Below the pieces are notes generated by a model. The model was not told the DNA's origin. It made no database searches and saw only the letters and a list, made by a program, of their open reading frames with translations. Shown piece by piece: positions 17,659-27,457 of a DNA stretch of 64,000 nucleotides; position 1 is the first letter of the stretch, and every line of letters begins with the position of its first letter. The translations under genes and the position numbers were made by a program. Source of the DNA: Kineosporia mesophila (GTDB lineage: Bacteria > Actinomycetota > Actinomycetes > Actinomycetales > Kineosporiaceae); assembly GCF_021129235.1 (NCBI RefSeq), contig NZ_JAJOMA010000002.1, positions 186,001-250,000 of the forward strand. The letters run 5' to 3'.

Positions 17659-19017
17659 TCATCCGAATTGATCGGTGCCGTGACCGGTCGTGGACCGGGT
17701 GGATGGATCTTCCTCCAGTGGCTCCAGCGCCTCGACCTTCTGCTGCGGTGTCAGCGTGCCCCGGGCGGCGATGCGCCGGATCCGGCGGCTCTGCGTGCGG
17801 TACTGCTTGCGCACGCCCTTGCGTAGCCGGGTGGCCAGGACCTCACTGATCTCGCGGGAGGACAGGTCCTCTATCCGGACGATCTCCTTCTCCGTGCGCT
17901 GCGAGCCGGGCAGGCCCTCCTGCTCGCCGAGGCCCTGGGCCACCTCGTCCGGGAAGAACGCGTTGCCGGTGCTGGAGCGGGACACGACGCCGAGGATGGC
18001 CTGCACGGCGGTGTCCATCGGGACCAGGTCGGGGGCGGGCCGTTCCTCGTCGGCGCCGGGGTAGGCCTCGGTCAGCAGGGCGGGGTCGCCGATCACCGTC
18101 ATCCCGGCCTTCTCCAGCTCGCCGATGGTCTCCTGGTACCCGGTGGCCAGTTCGACGGCGCGGTCCACGGCCCAGTCCGGGGTGCGCACGGCGGGGCCGT
18201 CCCCGGAGGGCATCAGCTCGACCGTGCGCAGGACGGAGCCGTAACGGATCAGGTCGGCGTAGTCCTTCCACGGGAAGTCGCGTTCGCGCAGCTGCACGTT
18301 GAGCCGCCGGAACAGCTCGGTCTCGGCCGCGGACATCGACCGGTTCTGCCGTCCACCCGCGCCACCGGTCAGGGTGCCCACGGGCAGACCCAGCAGGCCG
18401 TCGAAGGTGCGCATCAGCAGACCGCGGTCGGCCGGGTCCAGGACCACCGCGGTGACGTTCCGCGGACCCACTGCGGCGGCCCACCGCCGCAGCACCGCGC
18501 CCTGGTCGTGGCGGCGCCAGAACGAGGGCGTCACGCCACGTTTCGGCGGGGACGAGAGCATCGCCCGGCACCACTTGGGGTAGGGGAGCTGGTGACCGCT
18601 CTTCAGGTACTGCTGCCACGCCGAGGGCATGATCCGGGTCAGCGGGCGCAGCGTGAGCACCACGCGCACCCCGTCGCCCCCACTGTGCTCGCGCAGGTCG
18701 TCCACGATCCGCTGCGCCGACTCCTCCGACGCCTCGCACAGGTACTCGCTGGACACGAACCGTAGTCCCGGCGCCGCCTCGACCTGCACCAGCAGCCGCT
18801 GCCAGTGGCGGTCCTTCACCGGATTGTCACTGGCCTGCCAGCCCGTGCCCTGACCGAGCGCGGCGAGTGCCCCCTTGGCCTGCTCGAACGGGGTGCCGGG
18901 CATGCTCAGCCCGTACGTCTCCAGTCCACCCTCGGTGCGGTGCTTGAGATCCTCCAGGGATGCCTGAATGGCGGTCGTCCCCGTTTTCGGGGCACCGATG
19001 TGCAGCAAGGTGGGCAT
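17659..19017 (-). CDS. Sulfotransferase-like protein
   Basis: 452 residues from ATG 19017. It opens with [15 protein letters not shown], the P-loop-like motif that binds the 5'-phosphosulfate of PAPS, followed later by [17 protein letters not shown], matching the 3'-phosphate-binding region. The C-terminal about 90 residues are charged, rich in Arg, Glu and Gln, and not obviously part of the fold. No signal peptide, so probably cytosolic. The acceptor is unknown; actinobacterial relatives may modify glycans or lipids. It is convergent with the exporter (63 nt gap). Confidence 0.82.
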   Translation of the reverse strand: MPTLLHIGAPKTGTTAIQASLEDLKHRTEGGLETYGLSMPGTPFEQAKGALAALGQGTGWQASDNPVKDRHWQRLLVQVEAAPGLRFVSSEYLCEASEESAQRIVDDLREHSGGDGVRVVLTLRPLTRIMPSAWQQYLKSGHQLPYPKWCRAMLSSPPKRGVTPSFWRRHDQGAVLRRWAAAVGPRNVTAVVLDPADRGLLMRTFDGLLGLPVGTLTGGAGGRQNRSMSAAETELFRRLNVQLRERDFPWKDYADLIRYGSVLRTVELMPSGDGPAVRTPDWAVDRAVELATGYQETIGELEKAGMTVIGDPALLTEAYPGADEERPAPDLVPMDTAVQAILGVVSRSSTGNAFFPDEVAQGLGEQEGLPGSQRTEKEIVRIEDLSSREISEVLATRLRKGVRKQYRTQSRRIRRIAARGTLTPQQKVEALEPLEEDPSTRSTTGHGTDQFG

Positions 19018-19192
19018 CCCGACATCATTCAGTGAACGGATGCCTCCACGCACGTCAACGGGATGTGAAAAGACTGTGCACCGGTGGTTCCGCGACCAAA
19101 TCGCAACCTCCCGGTCGGTCTTCCGGGCCCGGTCAGGGCACCTCGGGTGGGGCGGCACAGGCTGCCCCGGGAGCGGTGCCAGTATTGGCCGG

Positions 19193-19642
19193 GTGAGTGC
19201 GACCCCTGAGAAACCGGCTGAGAACTCGCCGCTGGACCCCGGCCTCGCCGCCCGCCTGACCCGCAACCCCGACGGCCTGGTCTGCGCCGTCGTGCAGCAG
19301 TGGGACACCCGCGAGCTGCTCATGGTCGGCTGGATGGACGACGAGGCCCTGCACCGCACCCTGACCAGCGGCCGGGTGACGTTCTGGAGCCGCAGCCGCC
19401 AGGAGTACTGGCGCAAGGGCGACACCTCCGGGCACGTGCAGTGGGTCAAGGCGGTGGCACTGGACTGCGACGGTGACGCGCTGCTCGTCACGGTCGACCA
19501 GGTCGGTGCCGCCTGCCACACCGGTGACCGCACCTGCTTCGACGCCGACCGGCTCGAGGTCGTCACCGGACCGGTCCTCACCCCGAACACCTCCCAGAAC
19601 TCCGCCCCGCATTCTTCCCAGAACGAGGAGTCACCCGCGTGA
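19193..19642 (+). CDS. hisI: Phosphoribosyl-AMP cyclohydrolase
   Basis: Third step of histidine synthesis. The 149-residue protein shows [33 protein letters not shown] and the zinc-site segment DCDGDALLV with [12 protein letters not shown]. The GTG at 19193 is used because the upstream open frame has no family similarity. A weak -10 (CAGTAT, 19180-19185) is 7 nt before it. It overlaps trpE by GTGA, so histidine and tryptophan genes are coupled here. Confidence 0.95.
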   Translation: MSATPEKPAENSPLDPGLAARLTRNPDGLVCAVVQQWDTRELLMVGWMDDEALHRTLTSGRVTFWSRSRQEYWRKGDTSGHVQWVKAVALDCDGDALLVTVDQVGAACHTGDRTCFDADRLEVVTGPVLTPNTSQNSAPHSSQNEESPA

Positions 19643-21234
19643 CCGCCACGAGCGAGCGCCCCACCGACGTCCCCACCGATCTGGGTTTCGGTGGCACCTG
19701 GCCGGACCTGGACGGGTTCCGGCGCCTGGCCGCCGACCGCCGGGTGATCCCGGTGGTGCGGCGGTTCCTGGCCGACGGCGAGACCCCGATCGGCGTGTAC
19801 CGCAAGCTGGCCGGCGACCGTTCCGGCACCTTCCTGCTGGAGTCGGCCGAGCACGGCGGTGTCTGGTCGCGCTACAGCATCGTCGGCGCGGCCAGCCGGG
19901 CGACGCTGACGTCGAGGGACGGCGTGGCGCACTGGATCGGTGACCCGCCGGCCGGGGTCCCGACCGGCGGCGACCCGCTGGTCGCGCTGCGCGACACGGT
20001 CGAGGCGCTGCGGGCCCCGCGCCTGCCCGGGCTGCCGCCGCTGACCGGCGGCATGGTCGGCTACGTGGGCTGGGAGGCCGTGCGCCGCTGGGAGAAGCTG
20101 CCCAACGCGCCGAAGGACGAGCTCGAGGTGCCGGAGCTGGCCATGAGCCTGGCCACCGACCTGGCCGTTCTCGATCACACCGACGGCACGCTGATGCTCA
20201 TCGCCAACGCGGTGAACTACGACGGCACCGACGAGCGGGTGGACGAGGCCCACGCCGACGCCGTCGCGCGCCTGGACCGGATGACCCGCCAGCTCGCCGA
20301 GCCCGCCCCCAGCACCGTGGCGGTGCACCAGCCGGCGCCGAAGAAGGTCCAGCCCCGTGAGCGCACCCGCCGCGAGGACTACCTGGACGCCGTGGCGGCG
20401 GGCCAGCGCGCCATCGTCGACGGCGAGGTGTTCCAGGTGGTCATCTCGCAGCGCTTCGACCTGGACTGCCCGGCCGACGCGATCGACGTCTACCGGGTGC
20501 TGCGCGCGTCCAACCCCAGCCCGTACATGTACCTCTACCGGACCGAGGACTCCGCGGGCCGGGAGCTGGCCGTGGTCGGCTCCAGCCCCGAGGCCCTGGT
20601 GAAGGTCACCGGCGGGCGCGCGATCACCCACCCGATCGCCGGTACCCGCCCGCGCGGGGCCACCGCGAGCGAGGACAACGACCTGGCCGTGGAGCTGCTC
20701 GCCGACACCAAGGAGCGCGCCGAGCACCTGATGCTCGTCGACCTGGCCCGCAACGACCTGGGCAAGGTCTGCGCCGCGGGCACCGTCGAGGTGGTCGACT
20801 TCATGGAGGTCGAGCGCTACAGCCACGTCATGCACCTGGTCTCCACGGTCGAGGGCGAGCTCGCGCCGGGCCGCACCGCGTTCGACGTGCTGCGTGCCAC
20901 CTTCCCCGCCGGCACGCTCTCCGGGGCCCCGAAACCCCGCGCCATGCAGCTGATCGACGAGCTGGAACCGGTCACCCGCGGCATCTACGGCGGGGTGGTG
21001 GGCTACCTCGACGTGGCCGGCGACATGGACTTCGCGATCGCCATCCGCACCGCCCTGCTGCGCGAGGGCGTGGCCCACGTGCAGGCCGGCGCGGGCATCG
21101 TGGCCGACTCGGTGGCGCAGAAGGAGGACGAGGAGTGCCGCAACAAGGCGGCCGCCGTCCTGCGCGCCGTCCACGTGGCCGCCACGGTCCGGCCGGTCGG
21201 AACCACGATTGAGGACGACGGGACGCCCGCATGA
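19639..21234 (+). CDS. trpE: Anthranilate synthase component I
   Basis: Makes anthranilate from chorismate with the glutamine amidotransferase TrpG. The 531-residue protein has the N-terminal domain with the feedback site region ([18 protein letters not shown]) and the chorismate-binding domain with [30 protein letters not shown] and [16 protein letters not shown]. The start overlaps hisI by 4 nt and the stop overlaps the next membrane-protein gene by ATGA. No leader peptide rich in Trp is seen upstream. Confidence 0.97.
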   Translation: MTATSERPTDVPTDLGFGGTWPDLDGFRRLAADRRVIPVVRRFLADGETPIGVYRKLAGDRSGTFLLESAEHGGVWSRYSIVGAASRATLTSRDGVAHWIGDPPAGVPTGGDPLVALRDTVEALRAPRLPGLPPLTGGMVGYVGWEAVRRWEKLPNAPKDELEVPELAMSLATDLAVLDHTDGTLMLIANAVNYDGTDERVDEAHADAVARLDRMTRQLAEPAPSTVAVHQPAPKKVQPRERTRREDYLDAVAAGQRAIVDGEVFQVVISQRFDLDCPADAIDVYRVLRASNPSPYMYLYRTEDSAGRELAVVGSSPEALVKVTGGRAITHPIAGTRPRGATASEDNDLAVELLADTKERAEHLMLVDLARNDLGKVCAAGTVEVVDFMEVERYSHVMHLVSTVEGELAPGRTAFDVLRATFPAGTLSGAPKPRAMQLIDELEPVTRGIYGGVVGYLDVAGDMDFAIAIRTALLREGVAHVQAGAGIVADSVAQKEDEECRNKAAAVLRAVHVAATVRPVGTTIEDDGTPA

Positions 21235-22064
21235 GTTCGGTCCAGCTTCCGGAGGTCCCCGGATCGGTCACCCCGAAGGGCCCGGGCGGGCCCCGGGCCC
21301 TGACCGGCCGGCGCACGGTCGTGCTGCTCGGACTGCTCGGTGCCGGTCTGGTGCTGCTGGGGGGATCGCGTCCCTGGGGCACCGTGAACGTCACCGCGCT
21401 GGCCACCTTCGGGGACATCGACATCACCGGTGGCCAGGCCGCCCCCGCCGGGACGGCCGTCGCGGTCGCGGTCGCGGCCGCCTCCCTGGTCCTGACCATC
21501 GCCGGGCGCCTGGCGCGGTTCGTGATCCCGGTCGGCGTGCTGGTCTGCGGGGTCGCGCTGGCGGTCAGCGGGGTGCGCACGATGGGCGACCCGCAGGGCG
21601 CGGCCTCCGCCGCGCTGCGCGACACCCTCAGCCTCGGTGGCGACCTGGCCGAGAGCTTCGACCTGAACGTCAGCCTGAACGGCTGGGGCTGGATCCACGT
21701 GGCCGGTGCGGTCGTGATCGCGCTGGCCGGTCTGCTCGGGGTCGTGGGCAGCCGGTCGTGGCCGGTCGGCGGACGCCGGTTCGAGCGTCAGGGCGCGAGG
21801 ACCACCACGCCGCCGGCCGCCGCCGGTGCCCCGGCCGCCGGTGGCTGGTCCAGCTCGGCGGATGTCTGGGACGCCCAGAACCGCGGCGAGGACCTCACCT
21901 CGGACCTCACCTCGGACCTCACCTCGGACGGCACCTCCGACGGCACCTCCGACGGCCAGGGCGACCAGCCGGCCGAAGGTCGCGGCTCGCCCGAACGGGG
22001 TGCGCCGCGACTCGGTGGAGGCGAACCGATATCGTCCCTACCGGCCCGAGCTGAAGAGAGCTGA
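21231..22064 (+). CDS. Trp biosynthesis-associated membrane protein (TIGR02234-type)
   Basis: 277 residues with four predicted membrane helices (about 27-45, 66-86, 92-112, 160-180) and a long hydrophilic tail. Proteins of this type lie between trpE and trpC in many actinobacteria; role unknown, perhaps transport or membrane support of the pathway. The tail contains a 12-bp repeat encoding Asp-Leu-Thr-Ser three times and Asp-Gly-Thr-Ser twice. Coupled to trpE by ATGA. Confidence 0.85.
   Translation: MSSVQLPEVPGSVTPKGPGGPRALTGRRTVVLLGLLGAGLVLLGGSRPWGTVNVTALATFGDIDITGGQAAPAGTAVAVAVAAASLVLTIAGRLARFVIPVGVLVCGVALAVSGVRTMGDPQGAASAALRDTLSLGGDLAESFDLNVSLNGWGWIHVAGAVVIALAGLLGVVGSRSWPVGGRRFERQGARTTTPPAAAGAPAAGGWSSSADVWDAQNRGEDLTSDLTSDLTSDGTSDGTSDGQGDQPAEGRGSPERGAPRLGGGEPISSLPARAEES
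21891..21950 (+). repeat. 12-bp coding tandem repeat
   Basis: GACCTCACCTCG occurs three times exactly (21891-21926), then GACGGCACCTCC twice (21927-21950), all in frame in the hydrophilic tail of the Trp-associated membrane protein. Confidence 0.9.
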
Positions 22065-22094
22065 CAGAATGTGGGCCGTCTGAAAGGGGACGTC

Positions 22095-22361
22095 ATGGCG
22101 GGCACCAAGGAACAACACCCGAAGCCTGCGGAGCAGGACTTCCACGACCCGTACGGCCACGGTCACTCGGTTGCGGCCTGGGTCGCGGTCGTGGTCGTGC
22201 TGATCGGTTCGCTGCTGGCGACCATCGCGGTCGGCTTCGGCATCAACGAGTACCTGTGGCTGTTCATCGTCGGCATGGTCATCGCCGTCGTGGTCGGTCC
22301 CGTGGCCGGCAAGGTTCTCGGGGCGATGGGGTTCGGCGCACAGCCTCACTCCGGCCACTGA
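22095..22361 (+). CDS. HGxxPAAW-type small membrane protein (DUF6704-like)
   Basis: 88 residues from ATG 22095, preceded by AAGGGGA. After a polar head comes HGHSVAAWVAV, a variant of the HGxxPAAW motif, then two membrane helices (about 27-47 and 52-75). It is a conserved companion of the trp membrane protein in actinobacteria; no function is known. Confidence 0.8.
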   Translation: MAGTKEQHPKPAEQDFHDPYGHGHSVAAWVAVVVVLIGSLLATIAVGFGINEYLWLFIVGMVIAVVVGPVAGKVLGAMGFGAQPHSGH

Positions 22362-22462
22362 GACGCCGGGCCGGATCGGGCCCGGTGGGCACCTCCGGCC
22401 GACCGCTGACGTTGGCCGGGGAGAAGACCTGGCGACAGAGCAGTGACGGGCAGGCGGTCCGG

Positions 22463-22484
22463 GCCCTCCTCCTCGGAGGAGGGC
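22463..22484. terminator. Candidate terminator after the hisI-trpE operon
   Basis: GCCCTCCTCC (22463-22472) pairs with GGAGGAGGGC (22475-22484). There is no U-tract, but the stem is very stable and is placed 100 nt after the last gene. Confidence 0.5.
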
Positions 22485-22575
22485 GGTCACCCGCCGGTGG
22501 ACGACCCGGGCCGACCCGCCGGTAACCTGCGTGTCGACCGGGGCCAGGTAGGCCCGCACCGACGATGAGGTGACG

Positions 22576-23655
22576 ATGTCCGAGTACGGCTCGAATCCGC
22601 CGCGCGACCCGAACAACGGCGAATCCGGCAACCCGGAACAGCAAGGCCAGCCGGGGCAGTACGGCCAGCAGGGCCAGCCGGGGCAGCACGGCCAGCCGGA
22701 GCAGCACGGGGGGCAGCCCGCCGGGCAGCAGCCGGGGTACGGCCAGCCGCCGCAGTACGGGCAGAACCAGCCGGGCCCCGAACAGCCGGGCCAGTACCAG
22801 CCCGGCCAGAACCAGCCCGGCCAGAACGGTCAGCCCCAGTACGGGCAGAACTCGCCCGGCCCGGGCCAGTACGGTCAGAACCAGTCCGGGCAGAGTGAGC
22901 CCGGGCAGTACGGCCAGCCCGCGTACGGGCAGGACCAGTACGGGCAGGACCAGTACGGCCAGTCCCAGCAGCCGGGTCAGCCCGAATACGGTGCGCCCGG
23001 GCACCAGCCCCCGTACGGCCAGCAGCCCGGCCAGTACGGCCAGCAGCAGCCGGGTCAGTACGGGCAGCCGGGTCAGTACGGCCAGCAGCCGGGCGCCTAC
23101 GGCTCCAACCCGTACGGCCAGCCGCCCGTCTACGGGCAGTACGGCAACCCGATGCAGAACAACGCGAGCAACATCCCGGCGAACATCGAGTTCGCCACGA
23201 TGGGCCGTCGCCTCGCCGCGCAGCTCATCGACGGGCTGCTGCTGTCCGTGGTCTTCGCCATCCTGTTCGTGCTCATGGGCCTCGCACTCTGGTCGGGTGA
23301 CGACAGCGTGGGCTCTGGTTCGGCCTCGGGCGCCACCAGTGCGGGCGAGACGGTCGTGGTCCTGCTGGCCTACGCCATCGCCTTCCTGATCCCGCTCGTC
23401 TACCAGGTGACCATGATCGCCACCCGGGGTGCCACGGTCGGCAAAATGGTGCTCGGCGTGCGGGTCGTGAAGATCGAGGACGGTCAGGTACCCGGCTGGG
23501 TCCCGGCCCTCCTGCGCTGGCTGATCCCCTTCGCGGGCAGCCTTTTCTGCGGGATCGGCCAGATCGTCGTGTACCTCTCGCCGTTCTTCGACTCCAGCGG
23601 CCGCCGGCAGGGCTGGCACGACATGGCCGCCAAGACCGTCGTGATCCGGGTCTGA
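22576..23655 (+). CDS. RDD-family membrane protein with Gln/Gly/Pro/Tyr-rich head
   Basis: 359 residues. Positions about 15-190 are built of short repeats such as GQYGQ, PGQ and GQNQPGQ, a disordered low-complexity head. The C-terminal 165 residues form an RDD domain: [15 protein letters not shown], a second helix near [32 protein letters not shown] and a last helix, ending [17 protein letters not shown] 22576 has GAGG 5 nt upstream. RDD proteins are membrane proteins of mostly unknown role; some are ion antiporters. The head may mediate membrane-surface assembly. Confidence 0.88.
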   Translation: MSEYGSNPPRDPNNGESGNPEQQGQPGQYGQQGQPGQHGQPEQHGGQPAGQQPGYGQPPQYGQNQPGPEQPGQYQPGQNQPGQNGQPQYGQNSPGPGQYGQNQSGQSEPGQYGQPAYGQDQYGQDQYGQSQQPGQPEYGAPGHQPPYGQQPGQYGQQQPGQYGQPGQYGQQPGAYGSNPYGQPPVYGQYGNPMQNNASNIPANIEFATMGRRLAAQLIDGLLLSVVFAILFVLMGLALWSGDDSVGSGSASGATSAGETVVVLLAYAIAFLIPLVYQVTMIATRGATVGKMVLGVRVVKIEDGQVPGWVPALLRWLIPFAGSLFCGIGQIVVYLSPFFDSSGRRQGWHDMAAKTVVIRV

Positions 23656-23698
23656 GTCGATCCGTGTCGAGCAGTGCTGAACCGCGGCGGGTCGAGCG

Positions 23699-24313
23699 GT
23701 GCCAAGAGACGGTTCCGAGGCGAGCGGTGCCCGTGACCCGACCGTGAACGCCGTGCGACGGCCCGTGAGCGCACCGGAGCGGCCCCTGCGGCCCTCCCGG
23801 CCCCTGATGCGCCCGCTGGCCGTCGCCGCCGTTCTGGGCGCCGCCACCGGCTACCTGGCGGCCGTCGACCCGAACCGTCCCGGTCACTACCCCGGCTGCC
23901 CGTTCCGCGCGCTGTTCGGCGTGTACTGCCCCGGCTGCGGCGGCCTGCGGGCGGTGCACGACCTGACCCATGGCGATGTTCCGGCCGCCCTGTCCTCGAA
24001 CCTGCTGGTGACCCTCGCGATCCCGGTCGTCGTCGTGCTCTGGGTGCGCTGGTTCCGGCGTCGTGCCCGGCCGGGCACCGACCGCCGGGTCACCCACCCC
24101 ACCGGCACCCGTCTCGCCGGCACCCACTTCACCGGCACCGGCCCGACCGCGCCGGGAACCTCGTCCTCAAGCACGAAAACCCTGCTCACAGGTGACGCGA
24201 AAGGGCGCTTACGTGCGGGTGTCCGGCCCTGGGGGCCGGTCGCGGTCGTTCTCGGCCTTATCCTCTTCGGGGTGCTGCGGAACATTCCCGGATGGGAGTT
24301 CCTCGCTCCGTGA
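23699..24313 (+). CDS. DUF2752 membrane protein
   Basis: Up to 204 residues. The family core CPFRALFGVYCPGCGGLRA is present (about residues 67-85), with hydrophobic segments around 37-55, 98-117 and 177-196. The Cys-rich loop suggests metal or redox chemistry but no function is known. The start is unresolved: GTG 23699 gives the longest form and GTG 23744 is equally possible; neither has a clear ribosome binding site. The middle has a Thr/Gly-rich tract rich in TGT repeats. Confidence 0.82.
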   Translation: MPRDGSEASGARDPTVNAVRRPVSAPERPLRPSRPLMRPLAVAAVLGAATGYLAAVDPNRPGHYPGCPFRALFGVYCPGCGGLRAVHDLTHGDVPAALSSNLLVTLAIPVVVVLWVRWFRRRARPGTDRRVTHPTGTRLAGTHFTGTGPTAPGTSSSSTKTLLTGDAKGRLRAGVRPWGPVAVVLGLILFGVLRNIPGWEFLAP

Positions 24314-24424
24314 CCGGTCCGGCGACGGATCGGTCGCTGAAGGGCCTGGGCGAAACGGTCCATACCAGACGGGACCTGCGGGTCCTGGCGGACGGTAGGG
24401 GCCGGAGCACCCTCCGGGAATAGG

Positions 24425-24430
24425 TACCAT
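24425..24430 (+). promoter_or_regulatory. Candidate -10 box for trpC-trpB-trpA-lgt
   Basis: TACCAT about 38 nt before the trpC start would give a short leader. There is no clear -35. Confidence 0.35.
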
Positions 24431-24468
24431 CGACGGGTTGACACCGCCGCGTGACGAGGGAGCCTTGT

Positions 24469-25281
24469 GTGACTGTGCTCGATCAGATCCTCGTCGGGGT
24501 TAAAGCTGACCTGGAAGAACGCCAGGCCACCACACCCCTGGAGAAGCTCCAGGAACGGGCCGCGCAACTGCCCTCGGCCAAACCGGCGGAGTCGGTCCTG
24601 CGCCACGGCGACACCGTCAAGGTGATCGCCGAGGTGAAACGGTCGAGTCCGAGCAAGGGTTCCCTGGCCGAGATCGGTGACCCGGCCGGCCTGGCCACCG
24701 AGTACGAGTCCGGTGGCGCCTCCGTCATCAGCGTGCTCACCGAGAAGCATCGCTTCGGCGGCAGCCTCGAAGACCTGGCCAGCGTGCGCGCCGCGGTCGA
24801 CGTGCCGGTGCTGCGCAAGGACTTCGTGTTCACCAGCTACCAGGTGTGGGAGGCCCGGGCCACCGGTGCCGACGCGATCCTGCTGATCGTCGCCGCGCTC
24901 GAGCAGGAGGCCCTGGTCTCGCTGGTCGAGCGGGTGCACTCGGTCGGCATGACCGCCCTGGTCGAGGTGCACGACGAGGAAGAGGTGCAGCGTGCGGTCG
25001 ACGCCGGCGCCCGGGTGATGGGCGTCAACGCCCGCAACCTGAAGACCCTCGAGGTGGACCGCAACACGTTCGCCAAGCTCGCGCCGAAGATCCCCAGCGG
25101 CATCGTCCGGGTCGCCGAGTCCGGGGTGCGGGGTCCGCACGACGTGCTCGACTACGCCCGCTCCGGCGCCCACGCGGTGCTGGTCGGCGAGAGCCTCGTG
25201 GTCGGCAACAACCCCCGGGGTGCCGTCGCCGACCTGGTCGCCGCCGGATCCCACCCCGCCCTGCGGGCCGGGCGCTCCTGA
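24469..25281 (+). CDS. trpC: Indole-3-glycerol phosphate synthase
   Basis: Fourth step of tryptophan synthesis, acting on carboxyphenylamino-deoxyribulose phosphate. The 270-residue barrel shows catalytic Lys in [46 protein letters not shown] and VAESGV. I choose GTG 24469 because GAGGGAG lies 6 nt upstream; the longer frame from 24451 would include that site. No trpF is expected in actinobacteria that use PriA. trpD is missing from the interval between trpE and trpC. Confidence 0.96.
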   Translation: MTVLDQILVGVKADLEERQATTPLEKLQERAAQLPSAKPAESVLRHGDTVKVIAEVKRSSPSKGSLAEIGDPAGLATEYESGGASVISVLTEKHRFGGSLEDLASVRAAVDVPVLRKDFVFTSYQVWEARATGADAILLIVAALEQEALVSLVERVHSVGMTALVEVHDEEEVQRAVDAGARVMGVNARNLKTLEVDRNTFAKLAPKIPSGIVRVAESGVRGPHDVLDYARSGAHAVLVGESLVVGNNPRGAVADLVAAGSHPALRAGRS

Positions 25282-25320
25282 CCCCCTGCCCGGTCACCCC
25301 TTCGAACAGAACTGAAAGCG

Positions 25321-26604
25321 ATGACGGACTCTCAGCCCACCTCCGCCCGGCTGCGTGACGCCGTCGGCCCGTACTTCGGCCGTTTCGGTGGCCGGTTCGT
25401 GCCGGAGGCCCTCGTGGCCGCCCTGGACGAACTCGACGCGGCGTTCGGTGCCGCGGTGGTCGACCCGGCGTTCATCGCCGAGCTCGACCACCTGCACCGC
25501 ACCTACTCCGGCCGGCCGAGCATCCTCACCGAGGCTCCCCGCTTCGCGAAGCACGCGGGCGGCGCCCGGATCCTGCTGAAGCGGGAAGACCTGAACCACA
25601 CCGGTTCACACAAGATCAACAATGTGCTCGGGCAGGCCCTGCTGACCAGGCGCATGGGCAAGACCCGGGTGATCGCCGAGACCGGGGCCGGTCAGCACGG
25701 CGTGGCCACGGCCACCGCCGCCGCGCTGATGGACCTCGAGTGCGTGATCTACATGGGCGAGGAGGACACCCGGCGACAGGCACTCAACGTCGCCCGGATG
25801 CGCCTGCTCGGCGCCGAGGTGGTCCCGGTCACCGCCGGCTCGCGCACCCTGAAGGATGCGATCAACGAGGCGATGCGCGACTGGGTGACGAACGTCGACA
25901 CCACCCACTACCTGCTCGGCACGGTCGCCGGCCCGCACCCGTTCCCCACCATGGTCCGTGAGTTCCACCGGATCATCGGCGAGGAGGCCCGGGAGCAGGT
26001 GCTCGAGCTGACCGGCCGGCTGCCCGACGTGGTCACGGCCTGCGTCGGTGGCGGCTCCAACGCGATCGGCATCTTCCACGCCTTCCTCGACGACCCCGAG
26101 GTGGAACTGCTCGGGCTCGAGGCGGGCGGCGACGGGGTCGAGACCGGGCGTCACGCCAGCTCGATCACCGGGGGCGTGGCCGGCGTGCTGCACGGCAACC
26201 GGACCTTCATCCTGCAGAACGAGGACGGCCAGACGATCGAGAGTCACTCGATCTCGGCCGGTCTGGACTACCCGGGCGTCGGCCCGGAGCACGCCTGGCT
26301 GGCCGAGTCCGGCCGGGCCCGGTACGAACCGGTCACCGACACCCAGGCGATGGAGGCGTTCCAGCTCCTGTGCCGCACCGAGGGCATCATCCCGGCGATC
26401 GAGAGCTCCCACGCCCTGGCCGGCGCCCTGCGTGAGGGCAAGCGGCTCGGCGAGGGCGGCATCGTGCTGGTCAACCTCTCCGGCCGGGGCGACAAGGACG
26501 TGGACACCGCGGCCCGCTGGTTCGGGCTGGTCTCGGCGCCCGACCTGGTCGCCTCCGAGGCCGAGCGCGTGGTGGCCACCGATGAGCTGAAGGAAGAACT
26601 GTGA
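25321..26604 (+). CDS. trpB: Tryptophan synthase beta chain
   Basis: Condenses indole and serine using pyridoxal phosphate. 427 residues with [13 protein letters not shown] at the start, the PLP lysine in [31 protein letters not shown], the phosphate-binding GGGSNAIG loop, and SGRGDKD near the end. It overlaps trpA by 4 nt, matching the alpha2beta2 complex with indole channelling. Confidence 0.98.
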   Translation: MTDSQPTSARLRDAVGPYFGRFGGRFVPEALVAALDELDAAFGAAVVDPAFIAELDHLHRTYSGRPSILTEAPRFAKHAGGARILLKREDLNHTGSHKINNVLGQALLTRRMGKTRVIAETGAGQHGVATATAAALMDLECVIYMGEEDTRRQALNVARMRLLGAEVVPVTAGSRTLKDAINEAMRDWVTNVDTTHYLLGTVAGPHPFPTMVREFHRIIGEEAREQVLELTGRLPDVVTACVGGGSNAIGIFHAFLDDPEVELLGLEAGGDGVETGRHASSITGGVAGVLHGNRTFILQNEDGQTIESHSISAGLDYPGVGPEHAWLAESGRARYEPVTDTQAMEAFQLLCRTEGIIPAIESSHALAGALREGKRLGEGGIVLVNLSGRGDKDVDTAARWFGLVSAPDLVASEAERVVATDELKEEL

Positions 26605-27413
26605 GCAGCGTTTCGTCGGTCCTCGCCGCCGCGCGGGCCGAGGGCCGGGCGGCCCTGATCGGTTACCTGCCCGTGGGTTTCCCCGACCACGAGACCTCGG
26701 TAGCGGCGATGGTGGCCATGGTCGGGGCCGGTGTCGACATCGTCGAGATCGGCGTGCCGTACAGCGACCCGCTGATGGACGGCCCGGTCATCCAGCACGC
26801 CGTCGAGGCCTCCCTGGCCGCCGGCGCGCGGCCGAAGGACGCGATCGTCGCCGCCGAGGCAGTGGCCCAGGCCGGCGCTCCCGCGCTGCTGATGTCCTAC
26901 TGGAACCTCGTCGACCGCTACGGCGTCGCGCGGATGGCCACCGACCTGGCGAACGCCGGGGGAGCGGGCCTGATCACCCCCGACCTGATCCCCGAAGAGG
27001 CCGGTGAGTGGATCGAGGCCTCCGACGAGCACGGTCTGGACCGGATCTTCCTGGTCGCGCCCAGCTCCACCGACGGCCGCCTGGCGATGACCGCCGCCGC
27101 CTGCCGGGGCTTCGTCTACGTCGCCTCCACCATGGGTGTCACCGGCGTCCGCTCCAGCGTGAACGACGCCGCCGAGGTCCTGGTGCACCGCACGCGCGCC
27201 GCCACCGACCTGCCGCTGTGCGTCGGCCTGGGTGTCTCCACCGCCGAACAGGCCACCCAGGTTTCCGGTTTCGCCGACGGAGTGATTGTCGGGTCGGCCT
27301 TCGTGCGGGCCCTGGCATCGGCCTCCAGCCCGGCCGAGGGCGTCCGTGCGGTCGCCACCGTGGCCGCCTCGCTGGCCGAGGGCGTGCGCGCCGGCCAGCC
27401 CACCCGCAGCTGA
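26601..27413 (+). CDS. trpA: Tryptophan synthase alpha chain
   Basis: Splits indole-3-glycerol phosphate to indole and glyceraldehyde 3-phosphate. The 270-residue barrel has GYLPVGFPD, catalytic Glu in [16 protein letters not shown], catalytic Asp region [12 protein letters not shown], and [16 protein letters not shown] start overlaps the trpB stop. Confidence 0.97.
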   Translation: MSSVSSVLAAARAEGRAALIGYLPVGFPDHETSVAAMVAMVGAGVDIVEIGVPYSDPLMDGPVIQHAVEASLAAGARPKDAIVAAEAVAQAGAPALLMSYWNLVDRYGVARMATDLANAGGAGLITPDLIPEEAGEWIEASDEHGLDRIFLVAPSSTDGRLAMTAAACRGFVYVASTMGVTGVRSSVNDAAEVLVHRTRAATDLPLCVGLGVSTAEQATQVSGFADGVIVGSAFVRALASASSPAEGVRAVATVAASLAEGVRAGQPTRS

Positions 27414-27457
27414 ACCACACCCCCTAGCTGAATCATCCAAGACATGGAGGCCGTCGG

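Noticed and set aside
18968-19192. N-terminal extension of HisI
   Set aside because: Overlaps the start of the divergent sulfotransferase gene and has no family similarity; GTG 19193 fits the family length.
17659-21174. A 1171-codon open frame on the minus strand spanning hisI and trpE
   Set aside because: Only its C-terminal 452 codons match a protein (sulfotransferase-like). The rest is antisense to hisI and trpE, which have clear motifs; long antisense frames are normal at this GC content.
22620-23140. Minisatellite or CRISPR-like array in the RDD gene
   Set aside because: The repeats are imperfect, in frame and encode a low-complexity Gln/Gly/Pro/Tyr region.
22279-23847. Long minus-strand frame opposite the RDD gene
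   Set aside because: Its repetitive Leu/Val/Ala pattern is the complement of the Gln/Gly/Pro repeats in the RDD head, not a real membrane protein.
25302-25316. Second SOS box upstream of trpB
   Set aside because: TCGAACAGAACTGA matches only the left half of the LexA consensus.
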